This document shows positions 1 through 9,968 of a stretch of DNA of 64,000 bases, one piece after another. This stretch comes from an uncultured SAR86 cluster bacterium (GTDB lineage Bacteria > Pseudomonadota > Gammaproteobacteria > Magnimaribacterales > D2472): the NCBI GenBank assembly GCA_902626385.1, contig CACOEZ010000002.1:62001-126000 (forward strand), read 5' to 3'. The notes under the pieces were generated by a model that saw only the letters and a program-made list of their open reading frames with translations, had not been told where the DNA came from and searched no databases. How positions within the stretch are numbered: the first letter of the stretch is position 1; the number at the start of each line of letters is the position of its first letter. The position numbers and the translations under genes are program-made.

Positions 1-432
1 AATACTAATGTTCATCACAGGAAAACTTGCTTCACTATATTCTTGAATTTGGGGATCTTCCGCCTCTAAAGGTAATTGATATTTAATTTCTTCAACACCT
101 TGCTTAACATCTACCAAAGCTTGGTCAATATCAAAACCTACTTCAAACTCAAGAAACACTCTTGCATAGCTCAAGTAGCTTGTTGATCGGATATTTTCAA
201 CACCAGTAACAGTTTTAAGTCTATTTTCAAGAGGTCTTGCAATAAGCCTAGAGGTGTCGCCTGGTGATGCCCCATCAAGAAACACAGAAACTGTTATGAA
301 AGGAAGCTGAACATTTGGCGATGCTGCTATTGGAATTTCTTGTCTGGCATATGTACCAGCTATGATTACCATAAAGGCAATCAAAAGAGTTGTTTTAGCT
401 TTTTTTATAGCAAAGTCAATTATTTTTATCAT
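1..432 (-). CDS. RND efflux transporter permease (AcrB-like), N-terminal part, truncated by window edge
   Basis: Reverse-strand frame from cat at 430-432 reads MIKIIDFAIKKAKTTLLIAFMVIIAGTYARQEIPIAASPNVQLPFITVSVFLDGASPGDTSRLIARPLENRL..., typical RND N-terminus; overlaps the upstream adaptor gene by 4 nt. Confidence 0.8.
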   Translation of the reverse strand, partial: MIKIIDFAIKKAKTTLLIAFMVIIAGTYARQEIPIAASPNVQLPFITVSVFLDGASPGDTSRLIARPLENRLKTVTGVENIRSTSYLSYARVFLEFEVGFDIDQALVDVKQGVEEIKYQLPLEAEDPQIQEYSEASFPVMNISI

Positions 433-1307
433 ATGGGATTAGTGATAACCTCTTGACCATCTTCAACAAAACCCTGGCCTTGAATAATGATTTCTACATT
501 TTCTGAAATCCCAGTTACCCACAATCCTTCCTCAGAGTCCTCTAAAATGACTATCTCTACAAATTTTGCTAGATTGCCATCACTTACTATTCTTATACCT
601 AATTTACCCTCATCATTTAAAAGTAAAATTGATGGAGATATCTTATGAGCCTTAACACGATCAATTTCAATGCTTATTTCTGCTGTAAGACCATCTTTAA
701 TAAGCCCCTCAGGATTATTTATTTGTGATTCAACGCTAAAAGTTCTTGTATCAGGTGACGCACTTTTTGATACAAAAGTTAATTTACCTTCAATCTTTTG
801 ACCAGTTACTAAATCAACAAAAACATTTTGATTTACACGAACTTTATTAATATCGTATTCAGGAACTCCGGCAACTAATGAAATTGGATCTAGCTGAATT
901 ATAGTTGCACATATTTGTCCTCTTTCAAGAAAATTTCCTGGTTTAACAATCTGTTCAATGTAACCAGAAAAAGGGGCCTTTACCTCAGTTCTATTTAGCT
1001 CCACGACACCTAAACTACACAAGACAGTATCTTTTTCAACAAAATTACCTTGTGTTGCACCTATGTTGACAACTTCACCAGAAGTTTTCGCTTTAACATT
1101 AATTCTTTTTTCTGACTTAGTTGTAGCTTTAAGTTTGATATAAGGCTGATATTCTATAGCTTCACTAAGAAGTGTCTGAACACTGAATAGTTCATTAGTA
1201 TCAACCACTTTTTGTGGCTCATCATTTTTAAAAAAACCAGAGATCATCCATAAAAGAATTGGAATTAATATATACAACGATAGTCTTATATTTTGTGTTA
1301 ACTTCAT
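429..1307 (-). CDS. RND efflux periplasmic adaptor (membrane fusion protein, HlyD/AcrA family)
   Basis: 292 aa; N-terminal TM segment, lipoyl-like 'VKAPFSGYIEQIVKPGNFLERGQ' motif; adjacent RND pump. Confidence 0.8.
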   Translation of the reverse strand: MKLTQNIRLSLYILIPILLWMISGFFKNDEPQKVVDTNELFSVQTLLSEAIEYQPYIKLKATTKSEKRINVKAKTSGEVVNIGATQGNFVEKDTVLCSLGVVELNRTEVKAPFSGYIEQIVKPGNFLERGQICATIIQLDPISLVAGVPEYDINKVRVNQNVFVDLVTGQKIEGKLTFVSKSASPDTRTFSVESQINNPEGLIKDGLTAEISIEIDRVKAHKISPSILLLNDEGKLGIRIVSDGNLAKFVEIVILEDSEEGLWVTGISENVEIIIQGQGFVEDGQEVITNPI

Positions 1308-1349
1308 ATGCTAATGTTTATGTATTGACATCATCTATGTCAATATTTT

Positions 1350-1931
1350 TTATACTTTATGTTTTTGCCTAAGCTTCTCAAACAGATCTTTGTTTAGTGG
1401 CTTTCTATTTTCTAGGTCTGTATTATCTTCAATTTCAAAAATTTTTCCATTAATAGCCTCAATTTTTAAAGAATTAAAAGCTTTTTTAAAGGCATTAAAA
1501 TTTTCATTTGAATTTTTTTCATTGATTTGATTCCATCCGATACTTTTTCCAGCGAAATAAACAATAGGATGTGACCAGCTATAACTTTTTCTTGGTTGAT
1601 ATGATTTTCTTGCTTCGATATAAGCCTCTTCAACAGTTGGGAAGCCATCTTTTTTGTTTATTTCAATACAAGCTTTCATTAAATCTGTTAATGTTGGTAA
1701 ATAAGATTGAGAGGAAATTACATTTTCTACTGCTTCTATAATTACATCAGGCGATTGTTCTTTCAAACTAACAGCCCAAAGCTTTTTACCTTCCTTTAAT
1801 TTTTCGTCTGTACCAAAGACTTTGTAAAATTGATAATGGTAAGCAAGCTCAAGTTTTAAAAACAAAGCGTCAATAGAGGTAATAAATTCTTCCCTATTCG
1901 AGGTTGATTTCTTTTGCCCAAGTGTTGTCAT
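1350..1931 (-). CDS. Lambda replication protein P-like / putative replicative helicase loader partner
   Basis: ORF track 1350..1994; the MTTLGQKK start at 1931 is plausible. Region 'YHYQFYKVFGTDEKLKEGKKLWAVSLKEQSPDVIIEAVENVISSQSYLPTLTDLMKAC' resembles phage P-type replication proteins; overlaps the DnaT-like gene. Confidence 0.5.
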   Translation of the reverse strand: MTTLGQKKSTSNREEFITSIDALFLKLELAYHYQFYKVFGTDEKLKEGKKLWAVSLKEQSPDVIIEAVENVISSQSYLPTLTDLMKACIEINKKDGFPTVEEAYIEARKSYQPRKSYSWSHPIVYFAGKSIGWNQINEKNSNENFNAFKKAFNSLKIEAINGKIFEIEDNTDLENRKPLNKDLFEKLRQKHKV

Positions 1932-2685
1932 TTTTTCTCGTTTTGAAGTCTTGTTTGTATTTTCCTGGTTCAGAATACTTTTTATCTTCTTCATTATCGC
2001 CTAAATTATTATTCAATATATGTCGCCTTTTAACATGGTCAATAAATTTTGAATTCCATGTTGTAAACGCCGCGCCTTTATCTTTCCAGTAAAGAATGAA
2101 TTCGCTAAGGTATTTTAATGCAGAGTCTTTTGTTATCTCTGATAAATTTAGAATATCAAATACATCATCATCTGGATACCAATTTTCATCAATTACATGA
2201 GGAACAGTCTTATTTGAATTTATTTCTTTTGCCCATTCTCGCCTTATAAAGTCAATGAAGGTAGAATTCCAATTATTTTTTTGCTGACCTCTTTCAATCC
2301 AATATATTTTAAATTCTTTTAGCTTCAAAGAAATAAATTCTTCTGGCATTTTTGTCATCGCAATTACTTCATTAGTTTCTTTGGATGGCATCCAGTTATC
2401 AGATAATGAATTCGAGTCTGTATTTTTTGAAGCAGACCTTACAACAAAATTTTCTGTTTTATTAGTGTTATGCACGTTAATAAAATTATATTTAACGAGT
2501 TTATCTATTGATGACTTTATCTTTGCAGCTGACAGATATTTAGCATTTTCTTTTATTGAAGAAAAAAGATCGTCATATGAATTATTATTTAGAATATTTT
2601 GATTAAATAAATCAAGAATTATTGCGGATTCAAGCCCTAAAGTTTCAGCAACTTCCTTTGAAAAAGATATTTTTTTATCTCCCAA
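1894..2685 (-). CDS. DnaT-like primosomal protein with two tandem DnaT-type DNA-binding domains
   Basis: Two repeats: NWMPSKETNEVIAM...LKEFKIYWIERGQQKNNWNSTFIDFIRREW and NWYPDDDVFDILNL...LSEFILYWKDKGAAFTTWNSKFIDHVKRRH, matching the W-P...F..YW..(R/K)G...W...F pattern of DnaT C-terminal domains. Confidence 0.6.
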   Translation of the reverse strand: MGDKKISFSKEVAETLGLESAIILDLFNQNILNNNSYDDLFSSIKENAKYLSAAKIKSSIDKLVKYNFINVHNTNKTENFVVRSASKNTDSNSLSDNWMPSKETNEVIAMTKMPEEFISLKLKEFKIYWIERGQQKNNWNSTFIDFIRREWAKEINSNKTVPHVIDENWYPDDDVFDILNLSEITKDSALKYLSEFILYWKDKGAAFTTWNSKFIDHVKRRHILNNNLGDNEEDKKYSEPGKYKQDFKTRKNDNTWAKEINLE

Positions 2686-3744
2686 CTATTTTTTACTCCT
2701 TCTTTTCTCAACTGCTAAATTTAGCTGATCAAGACAGCTAAGAGTGTCATCCCAACCCATGCAGGCATCAGTAATGCTTTGACCATACTTAAGTTTGTCG
2801 GATATCTTTTGATTTCCCTCGTTGAGATGGCTCTCTATCATCACACCTTTAATGTATGAATTTCCTGAAATGATCTGATCCGCAATTGATTGAACAACTG
2901 GTATTTGTTGTTTGAATTTTTTTTGGCTATTCCCATGACTTGCATCAATCATTATAGATTCATTTACTTCTGCTTCTCTTAGAGCTATGAGTGTGTTTTC
3001 AACAGATTCTTTATCATAGTTAGGTTCTTTGCCGCCTCTTAAAATTATGTGAGCATCATTATTTCCTGCAGTTTTTAACATAGCTATGTCAGCCTCTTTT
3101 GTTGCGCCAAGAAAAACATGAGAGTGATTGGCAGCTTGAATCCCATCAATTGCTGCCTTGAGACCGCCCGTTGTTCCATTCTTTATACCTATAGGACACG
3201 ATAAACCTGAGGCAAGTTCTCTATGAATCTGACTTTCTGCAGTTCTCGCTCCAATAGCACCCCAAGAAATTATGTCAGTAACATATTGTGGAGAAATTGG
3301 ATCGAGAAATTCAGTTCCTGCTGGCAATCCTATACTTGCAATATCGATTAGCAATTTTCTTGCTATCTCAACTCCTTTGGCAATATCAAAGGTCTCATTT
3401 ATGTCCGGATCATTAATCAAACCTTTCCATCCAACAGTTGTCCTGGGTTTTTCAAAATAAACTCTCATTATTATTAACAGATTTTCATTAAATTTCTTAT
3501 TTGCATCTGCAAGCCTTTCCGCATACTCTATTGCGCTTAAAGGATCGTGAATTGAACAAGGGCCAACAACAATAAATAATCTGTCATCTTTGCCATGAAG
3601 AATTTGGCTAATTTCATTTCTTGTGCCGTATACGAGCTTTGAAATTTCATCATTAATTGGAAATTTGTTCACAAGCTCATATGGAGCAGGTACTTTTCTG
3701 CGATCAATTATTCTTGTATTGTCAGTGGAATAGTTCATTAGCAA
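2686..3744 (-). CDS. 3-deoxy-7-phosphoheptulonate synthase (DAHP synthase, class I)
   Basis: 352 aa; 'LFIVVGPCSIHDPLSAIEYA', 'FEKPRTTVGWKGLINDP', 'IMIDASHGNSQKKF' motifs. Confidence 0.95.
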   Translation of the reverse strand: MLMNYSTDNTRIIDRRKVPAPYELVNKFPINDEISKLVYGTRNEISQILHGKDDRLFIVVGPCSIHDPLSAIEYAERLADANKKFNENLLIIMRVYFEKPRTTVGWKGLINDPDINETFDIAKGVEIARKLLIDIASIGLPAGTEFLDPISPQYVTDIISWGAIGARTAESQIHRELASGLSCPIGIKNGTTGGLKAAIDGIQAANHSHVFLGATKEADIAMLKTAGNNDAHIILRGGKEPNYDKESVENTLIALREAEVNESIMIDASHGNSQKKFKQQIPVVQSIADQIISGNSYIKGVMIESHLNEGNQKISDKLKYGQSITDACMGWDDTLSCLDQLNLAVEKRRSKK

Positions 3745-3910
3745 AAAAATCTGTATATATTAAAAATTGGTGCTCTATTATTAAATGAAAGTTATCTAAA
3801 TAGAATGATTTTCTCGAATTTTTATTTATTAATTTATTGCTATTAAATGCTGTATTTTAAGGAAAAACACAATATATTGTATTAAAATAGACAATTAATT
3901 ACATTATGTA

Positions 3911-4711
3911 GTGTTTATAATGTTAAATAACAATATTAACCAATTAGAATTTCCTACTTACATGGGAGAGAAGTTTGAAAAGTTGCCCGATGACCTTTTC
4001 ATACCTCCAAATGCATTGGAAATATGTCTAGAAACTTTTTCTGGGCCACTTGACCTTCTTCTTTATTTGATTCGGAAAGAAAATATAAACATTCTTGACC
4101 TTGATGTTTCAAATATTACTGATCAATACCTTGAATATATAGAAATGATGGACGCTTTGAAGTTTGAGCTTGCCGCTGACTATTTGGTTATGGCTGCTAC
4201 ATTGGCTGAAATTAAGTCCAGATTAATGTTGCCCAAGGATTCATTTGAGGAAGAAGAAGAAGATCCTAGAGCAGCTCTTATAAAAAGACTGCAAGAATAT
4301 CAAAGGTTTAAAATTGTTTCTGAAAAAATAGCAGTGCTACCCTTGGTAGACAGAGATACTTTCATAGCGTCTGCAAAAAAACCTGAAATTAAGATAGATA
4401 ATCATCATGAAATTAATATATCTTCTGAGGAACTTTACGACACCATAAGAGAAGTTTTGTCCCGACCGAACTACAAAACAAATCATTTAATTGATTTTGA
4501 GGAACTTTCTACTCAAGAAAGAATACAAATCTTGCTAAATTTTCTAGATAAACAAAACATAATTACGTTTTCAAAGACTCTTAAGAAAAATGAAGGAAAA
4601 AAAGGAGTGGTTGTTACACTTTTAGCATCCCTAGAGCTTGCTAAAGATGGCTACTTAGAGCTAATACAGAATAAAAGTGATGAACTTTTCTTGAAATCAA
4701 AACAGGTATAA
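3911..4711 (+). CDS. scpA: Segregation and condensation protein A
   Basis: 'FSGPLDLLLYLIRKENINILDLDVSNITDQYLEYI'; followed by scpB. Confidence 0.92.
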   Translation: MFIMLNNNINQLEFPTYMGEKFEKLPDDLFIPPNALEICLETFSGPLDLLLYLIRKENINILDLDVSNITDQYLEYIEMMDALKFELAADYLVMAATLAEIKSRLMLPKDSFEEEEEDPRAALIKRLQEYQRFKIVSEKIAVLPLVDRDTFIASAKKPEIKIDNHHEINISSEELYDTIREVLSRPNYKTNHLIDFEELSTQERIQILLNFLDKQNIITFSKTLKKNEGKKGVVVTLLASLELAKDGYLELIQNKSDELFLKSKQV

Positions 4712-4713
4712 TT

Positions 4714-5271
4714 TTGGATATAAAAATTACAAATATCGTCGAAGCAATTTTATTAGGGGCTGGTAGACCTATTAGAATTTCTGAGATGAGAAGTATCTTA
4801 GAAAATGATGGTATTTCAGTTGAGCTTTCAGATATCAAAAAATCTCTCAATATTCTTGAGGAAAGATATGCTGATACATCGTTGGAAATCATCGATGTTG
4901 CATCAGGTTACAGAATTCAAATTAAAAATGAGCATAGTGCCTCGCTTAGCCATCTTTGGAATGAGAAAACACCAAGGATATCAAAAGCTTTAATGGAAAC
5001 AATCTCAATTATTGCCTATAAACAACCAGTAACAAGAGGAGATATTGAAGACATAAGAGGAGTCACTGTAAGCACAAAAACAATCAGAGACCTTCTGGAA
5101 AGAAATTGGATAAAGTTGTCTGGTTATAGAGAAGTGCCGGGAAGGCCTGCGCTTTATGTAACAACAAAAGATTTCCTTAATGATTTGAGTCTTAAAAACA
5201 TCTCAGAATTACCAGATTTACCTGAATCTATTGATAATAAAGATATTGATCTCCTCTCTAAAGCGGTTTAG
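4714..5271 (+). CDS. scpB: Segregation and condensation protein B (TTG start)
   Basis: 'ALMETISIIAYKQPVTRGDIEDIRGV', 'GRPALYVTTKDFLNDLSLKNISELP'. Confidence 0.92.
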   Translation: MDIKITNIVEAILLGAGRPIRISEMRSILENDGISVELSDIKKSLNILEERYADTSLEIIDVASGYRIQIKNEHSASLSHLWNEKTPRISKALMETISIIAYKQPVTRGDIEDIRGVTVSTKTIRDLLERNWIKLSGYREVPGRPALYVTTKDFLNDLSLKNISELPDLPESIDNKDIDLLSKAV

Positions 5272-5274
5272 TTT

Positions 5275-6000
5275 ATGCCACAAAGACTGCAAAAATATCT
5301 TGCAAAAGCAGGTGTTGGTTCAAGAAGATACTGCGAAGAACTAATAAAATCAGAAAAAATTTTTGTAAATAAAAAGATTGCAGTTATTGGTACAAGCGTT
5401 GAAGCTGGTGACATAGTAGAGTTTGATGGGAAAATAATTAATTATCATCAAGAATCTCTAAAAGTAATAATGCTCAACAAACCAGAGGGCGTGCTCTCTT
5501 CATCAAAAAAAGAAAAAAATCTACCAATAATCTTTGATTATTTACCAAAAATAGAAAATATAAAAAGGTGGATTGCTATAGGAAGACTTGATGTAAATAC
5601 CTCTGGCTTGATGCTTTTTACTAATGATGGAGACTTTGCAAATTTCTGCATGCATCCCTCGTCACAATTTGACAGAGAATATTTAGTGAGAGCAAGAGGA
5701 TTATTTTCTGCAGAAAAAAAGAAATCTCTTTTAAATGGTATATCGATTAATGGCGAATCCTTCTCATTTACTGATTTAGTTGAAGGTCAGAAAATTGGAA
5801 CAAATCAGTGGTTTTCAGTTTGTTTAACAAGCGGCAAAAACAGAGAAGTAAGAAAACTTTTTGAGTCAGTTGAAATGGAAGTTAGTAGATTAAAAAGAAC
5901 AAGATTCGGGCCTATATTTTTACCATCGACTTTAAGAAAGGGTAAGTGTATTGAATTAGGAGATGATGAAATTAAATTACTAAGAGAATATGGAACATAA
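5275..6000 (+). CDS. 23S rRNA pseudouridine synthase (RluB/RsuA family)
   Basis: S4-like 'RLQKYLAKAGVGSRRYCEELI', catalytic 'IGRLDVNTSGLMLFTNDGDFA'. Confidence 0.9.
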   Translation: MPQRLQKYLAKAGVGSRRYCEELIKSEKIFVNKKIAVIGTSVEAGDIVEFDGKIINYHQESLKVIMLNKPEGVLSSSKKEKNLPIIFDYLPKIENIKRWIAIGRLDVNTSGLMLFTNDGDFANFCMHPSSQFDREYLVRARGLFSAEKKKSLLNGISINGESFSFTDLVEGQKIGTNQWFSVCLTSGKNREVRKLFESVEMEVSRLKRTRFGPIFLPSTLRKGKCIELGDDEIKLLREYGT

Positions 6001-6601
6001 GGAAGCATATAAATTTTTAGAAAAAAAAACTAAAGATTTAGGTCTTGAAAATCTTTCTGCTCATATAAAAAAAGTTGGACCATTAAAAATAACACAGTCG
6101 CGTATGGCTTTCATTCCTCATCTTGTAAAAATAATTGTTGGTCAACAGCTCTCTGTCCAATCAGCAGCAGCTATTTGGAAGAGAACAGAGTTTATTTTGA
6201 AGAATAATAAGTATAAAAAACCTAACAATAATTTAAATTTAAAATTTAAAAATGCTGGTTTATCTCGACAGAAAATTGAATATATAAATGGGATAATATA
6301 CAACCAAGATCTCAAAAAGTTTTCAAAAACAAAGCTAAAAAGGCTATCAGCTAGTGATTATTATGAGATGTTGATTCAAATCAAAGGAATTGGACCATGG
6401 TCAATTGAAATGTCCAGGATTTTTTTTGTTGGCGATCCTGATGTATTCTCAATTCTAGATTTAGGCCTGAAAAACGCGCACTTAAAATTATTCAAAATTG
6501 ATGCATATAATACCGATTTTTATAGGCAATTTAGTCCATATAGAAGTTATATGTGCTTGTATCTATGGAGAGTTCTAGAAGACGAGAATGTCACTATTTA
6601 G
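5990..6601 (+). CDS. DNA-3-methyladenine glycosylase II (AlkA-like HhH-GPD)
   Basis: 'IVGQQLSVQSAAAIWKR', 'LIQIKGIGPWSIEMSRIFFVGDPDVF'. Confidence 0.85.
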   Translation: MEHKEAYKFLEKKTKDLGLENLSAHIKKVGPLKITQSRMAFIPHLVKIIVGQQLSVQSAAAIWKRTEFILKNNKYKKPNNNLNLKFKNAGLSRQKIEYINGIIYNQDLKKFSKTKLKRLSASDYYEMLIQIKGIGPWSIEMSRIFFVGDPDVFSILDLGLKNAHLKLFKIDAYNTDFYRQFSPYRSYMCLYLWRVLEDENVTI

Positions 6602-6602
6602 A

Positions 6603-7352
6603 TTAAATTTTATCACCATAATTTAGATTTATTTTGTCAAAATCTTTGCTTTTATCTGACAACATCCAAATATAATATGGTATCAAATCCATAGCTTCTT
6701 TGAGCTGATTTGGATCCTCTGCAGGAAATGCCATTGCCCTCATATCTGTCCTTGTTGCCATTGGATTAAAGTTGAATACTTTAAAATTTTTTTTATGCTC
6801 AAGCTCGTCGCTTAATATTTCAGAGAGCACCTTCATACCGGCCTTTGAAGCAGAATAGGCACCCCAGAAAGCTTTACCTTTAAAAGCAACACTTGATGAT
6901 GTAAAAATTATTCGTGGATTTTTGGCATTCTCCATATTTGGAAGTAAGAACTTTGTAAGTAAAAAAGAACTCGTTAAATTTACTTTCATGACTTTTTCCC
7001 AACTTACAAGATCATATTCTTCAATGTTTGACATTTTTTCTATAATAGCTGCATTATGAATGATGCAGTCAAGATCAATGTAGTTATCTGAGATTATATT
7101 GGAGATTTCTTGAGATCTTGGCTCATCTAAAAGATTTAAATCACAGCCTATTATGTATGGATCAGTTTCTGTTTTATAAGAAATTTTGTCATAAACATTT
7201 TCAAGCAGAGATTCATTCTTAGACAACAGAATAATATTTGCACCAAGTTTGCTAAGCTCAATAGAAAGAGTTCGGCCAATGCCCCTAGATGCGCCTGTAA
7301 TTAATATATTTTTCCCACTTATTGATAGGTTTGCTTCTTTCAAATTTTTCAT
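6603..7352 (-). CDS. Short-chain dehydrogenase/reductase (YciK-like)
   Basis: 'ILITGASRGIGRTLS', 'YSASKAGMKVLSE'; downstream of ubiG and gph as in the ubiG-mupP-yciK arrangement. Confidence 0.8.
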   Translation of the reverse strand: MKNLKEANLSISGKNILITGASRGIGRTLSIELSKLGANIILLSKNESLLENVYDKISYKTETDPYIIGCDLNLLDEPRSQEISNIISDNYIDLDCIIHNAAIIEKMSNIEEYDLVSWEKVMKVNLTSSFLLTKFLLPNMENAKNPRIIFTSSSVAFKGKAFWGAYSASKAGMKVLSEILSDELEHKKNFKVFNFNPMATRTDMRAMAFPAEDPNQLKEAMDLIPYYIWMLSDKSKDFDKINLNYGDKI

Positions 7353-8002
7353 TATTTAATATTTTTTATTATCTCTATGGGCGAACTTACATTTATAGCT
7401 GAATCATTTTCATTTAATGAATAGCCGTAAAGACAGCCAATAAAATTGGTACCGGCCGAAACTCCAGCTTTTAAATCATTTTTATGGTCTCCCAGATAAA
7501 TAGTATTCTTAGGTAATACATTAAGTTTCTTACAAGCCATTAATATTCCTTCAGGATCTGGCTTAGATTTTGAAACATCATCCGGACATATCAAAATTTG
7601 AGAATTTTGAAATAGATCGAAACTATTAATTAAAGGTTCAGCAAAATTATGAGGTTTATTTGTCACTATTCCATAAGGTATATCATTAGAAAAAAGAAAT
7701 TCAAGAACATCTGATATGCCATCAAAAGGTTTCGAAAGATAAGTCAGATTAGCTCTATATTCCTCTAGAAATTCAGTTTTAATTTTTAAAAAATCTGAAT
7801 CACTTTCATCTATTTTAAAAGCAAATTTTATTAGCTCTGAAGAGCCCTCAGATACATAAGTTCTTAATGTTTCTAATTCAATTTGATCATATCCTTTATT
7901 TTTTAAAATTTTATTTAGAGAACTGTGAAAATCTGGTGCTGTATCAATTAAAGTTCCATCAAGATCGAATAAAACTAATTCAGTATTATAATTTTTTTGC
8001 AT
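7352..8002 (-). CDS. HAD-family phosphatase (phosphoglycolate phosphatase / MupP-like)
   Basis: 'LVLFDLDGTLIDTAPDF', 'GIVTNKPHNFAEPL', 'YLGDHKNDLKAGVSAGT'. Confidence 0.85.
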   Translation of the reverse strand: MQKNYNTELVLFDLDGTLIDTAPDFHSSLNKILKNKGYDQIELETLRTYVSEGSSELIKFAFKIDESDSDFLKIKTEFLEEYRANLTYLSKPFDGISDVLEFLFSNDIPYGIVTNKPHNFAEPLINSFDLFQNSQILICPDDVSKSKPDPEGILMACKKLNVLPKNTIYLGDHKNDLKAGVSAGTNFIGCLYGYSLNENDSAINVSSPIEIIKNIK

Positions 8003-8681
8003 ACATCATATAGTTGACACCAAGATCATTATTCAAGTTGGCATTATGTGTCAAAGGGTTATAGAACATTCCTTTTGTTTCTATTAATTTTGCATTTGCA
8101 TCTCTAACAAAGGACGCCAATTCAGAAGGCTTAATAAATTTTTCAAATTCATGAGTTCCTTTTGGTAAAAGTCTAAAAATATATTCGGCACCAACAATTG
8201 CTGTTATCCATGATCTTGGATTTCTGTTTATTGTTGATAAAAAAAGATGTCCATTTGGCTTTAAGAGTTTCACACAAGTATTTACAAGTGAGCAGGGATC
8301 AGGAACATGCTCAAGTACTTCCAAGCAAGTTACTATATCAAAAGATTCAGATTCATCTTCAAGAAGATCCTCAGCAGTTTTCTCAAAATATGAAATTTCT
8401 TTACTACCATTATCAGCATGAATTTTAGCAACCTCAATTCCAGGACCAGCAGCATCAATGCCGGTCACATTTGCACCAAAATCAAATAGCGCTTCAGACA
8501 AAAGACCGCCTCCACATCCAACATCTAAAATTCTTTTATTTTCAATGCTTACTTTTTCTTTAATATAATCTGCCCTTAGCGGATTAATGACATGAAGAGG
8601 CTTAAAATCTCCATCTTTGTCCCACCATTGTTCCGCAAGATCTGCAAACTTATTTATTTCTTGATGATCAACATTGCTCAT
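7986..8681 (-). CDS. ubiG: Ubiquinone biosynthesis O-methyltransferase
   Basis: 'FADLAEQWWDKDGDFKPLHVINPLR', 'ILDVGCGGGLLSEAL'. Confidence 0.93.
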   Translation of the reverse strand: MSNVDHQEINKFADLAEQWWDKDGDFKPLHVINPLRADYIKEKVSIENKRILDVGCGGGLLSEALFDFGANVTGIDAAGPGIEVAKIHADNGSKEISYFEKTAEDLLEDESESFDIVTCLEVLEHVPDPCSLVNTCVKLLKPNGHLFLSTINRNPRSWITAIVGAEYIFRLLPKGTHEFEKFIKPSELASFVRDANAKLIETKGMFYNPLTHNANLNNDLGVNYMMYAKKL

Positions 8682-8858
8682 ATGTATATCTTAACCCGCA
8701 CGTATTTAATAAAAAATATAAAAAAAACTGTTTTATGTAGTAAAACTACATCTCAAATCATACAAAATAGTTTTTAAATGTACTTAATTCTATTTAGTTG
8801 ACTTTATGAAACTGTTAAGATTAACTTCACTACATAATTAATACAACAAAAATTTAAA

Positions 8859-9968
8859 TTGAAAATAGCGGCCTTAAAATCAGAAGATAAAAGATCACCT
8901 ATTCATTCCGATACTATAAAGTCATTGATTGATTTAGGTGTTGAAATCCATTTCGAGGAAGGTATAGGCAGCGGCATTAATTTGAATGACTCTGTTTTTG
9001 AAGAACTGGGACTATTAAAAAAAAGTAGAGATGACTGTTTAAAAAATGGCGATCTTATAATAACTAATCAGTCGCTTTCTAGCTCAGAACTCGAAATCAC
9101 AAAAAAGAATTCAACTGTTTTAGGTATGGTAAATCCATTTTCTAATCAAGATTTTATTAAAGAGTGTGCTAAAAAAAACATCAATCTTGTGAGTATGGAA
9201 TTTATTCCTAGGATAACTCGTGCACAAAAAATGGATGTTTTAAGTTCGCAGGCTAATCTGGCAGGCTATGTCGCAGTGATCGAATCTGCAAAACATCTGT
9301 CTACCGCTTTGCCAATGATGATGACAGCCGCTGGTACATTAAAGCCTGCAAAAGTTTTTGTGATTGGCGTTGGAGTTGCGGGTTTACAAGCTATCGCAAC
9401 CGCAAAAAGATTAGGAGCTCGTGTAGAGGCTTTTGATACGAGAGATGTTGTAGAGGAGCAAGTTCAATCTCTAGGAGCAAAATTTGTAAAAATTGATCTT
9501 GGCGAAACTGGTGAGACTGATCAAGGATATGCCAAAGAGTTAACTCCAGAGCAAATTCAAATGCAAAAAGAACTTCAATCCAAAGTCTGTGAGAGATCTG
9601 ATATCGTTATTACTACAGCTCAATTATTTGGCAGACCAGCACCACGTTTAATTGATAATAAAACAATTGATGTTATGAAACCTGGTAGCGTCATTTTCGA
9701 TATGGCAGTTGAATCAGGAGGCAATGTTGAAGGTTCAAAAGCAGACGAAATAGTTGTTAGAAATGGAGTTAAAATAGTTGGTATTTCTAATTTAGCATCA
9801 AGGGTTTCTAGTCACGCATCGCTTGCACTTTCAAATAATTACAATAATTGGGTGTGTGATTTTTTTGATAAAGAAAAAGCAGAAATAAATTTTGATTTTG
9901 AAGATGAAATTATTAGAAGTAGCGTAATTGTTTATGGCGGCGAAATAAAAAATGAGAGGTTTAAGTAA
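8859..9968 (+). CDS. pntAA: NAD(P) transhydrogenase alpha subunit, soluble part (TTG start)
   Basis: 'GTLKPAKVFVIGVGVAGLQAIATAKRLGARVEAFDTRDVVEEQVQSLGAKF'. Confidence 0.93.
   Translation: MKIAALKSEDKRSPIHSDTIKSLIDLGVEIHFEEGIGSGINLNDSVFEELGLLKKSRDDCLKNGDLIITNQSLSSSELEITKKNSTVLGMVNPFSNQDFIKECAKKNINLVSMEFIPRITRAQKMDVLSSQANLAGYVAVIESAKHLSTALPMMMTAAGTLKPAKVFVIGVGVAGLQAIATAKRLGARVEAFDTRDVVEEQVQSLGAKFVKIDLGETGETDQGYAKELTPEQIQMQKELQSKVCERSDIVITTAQLFGRPAPRLIDNKTIDVMKPGSVIFDMAVESGGNVEGSKADEIVVRNGVKIVGISNLASRVSSHASLALSNNYNNWVCDFFDKEKAEINFDFEDEIIRSSVIVYGGEIKNERFK

Noticed and set aside
1466-1648. 60-aa minus-strand ORF overlapping the P-like gene
   Set aside because: Alternate frame of the larger, better supported ORF.
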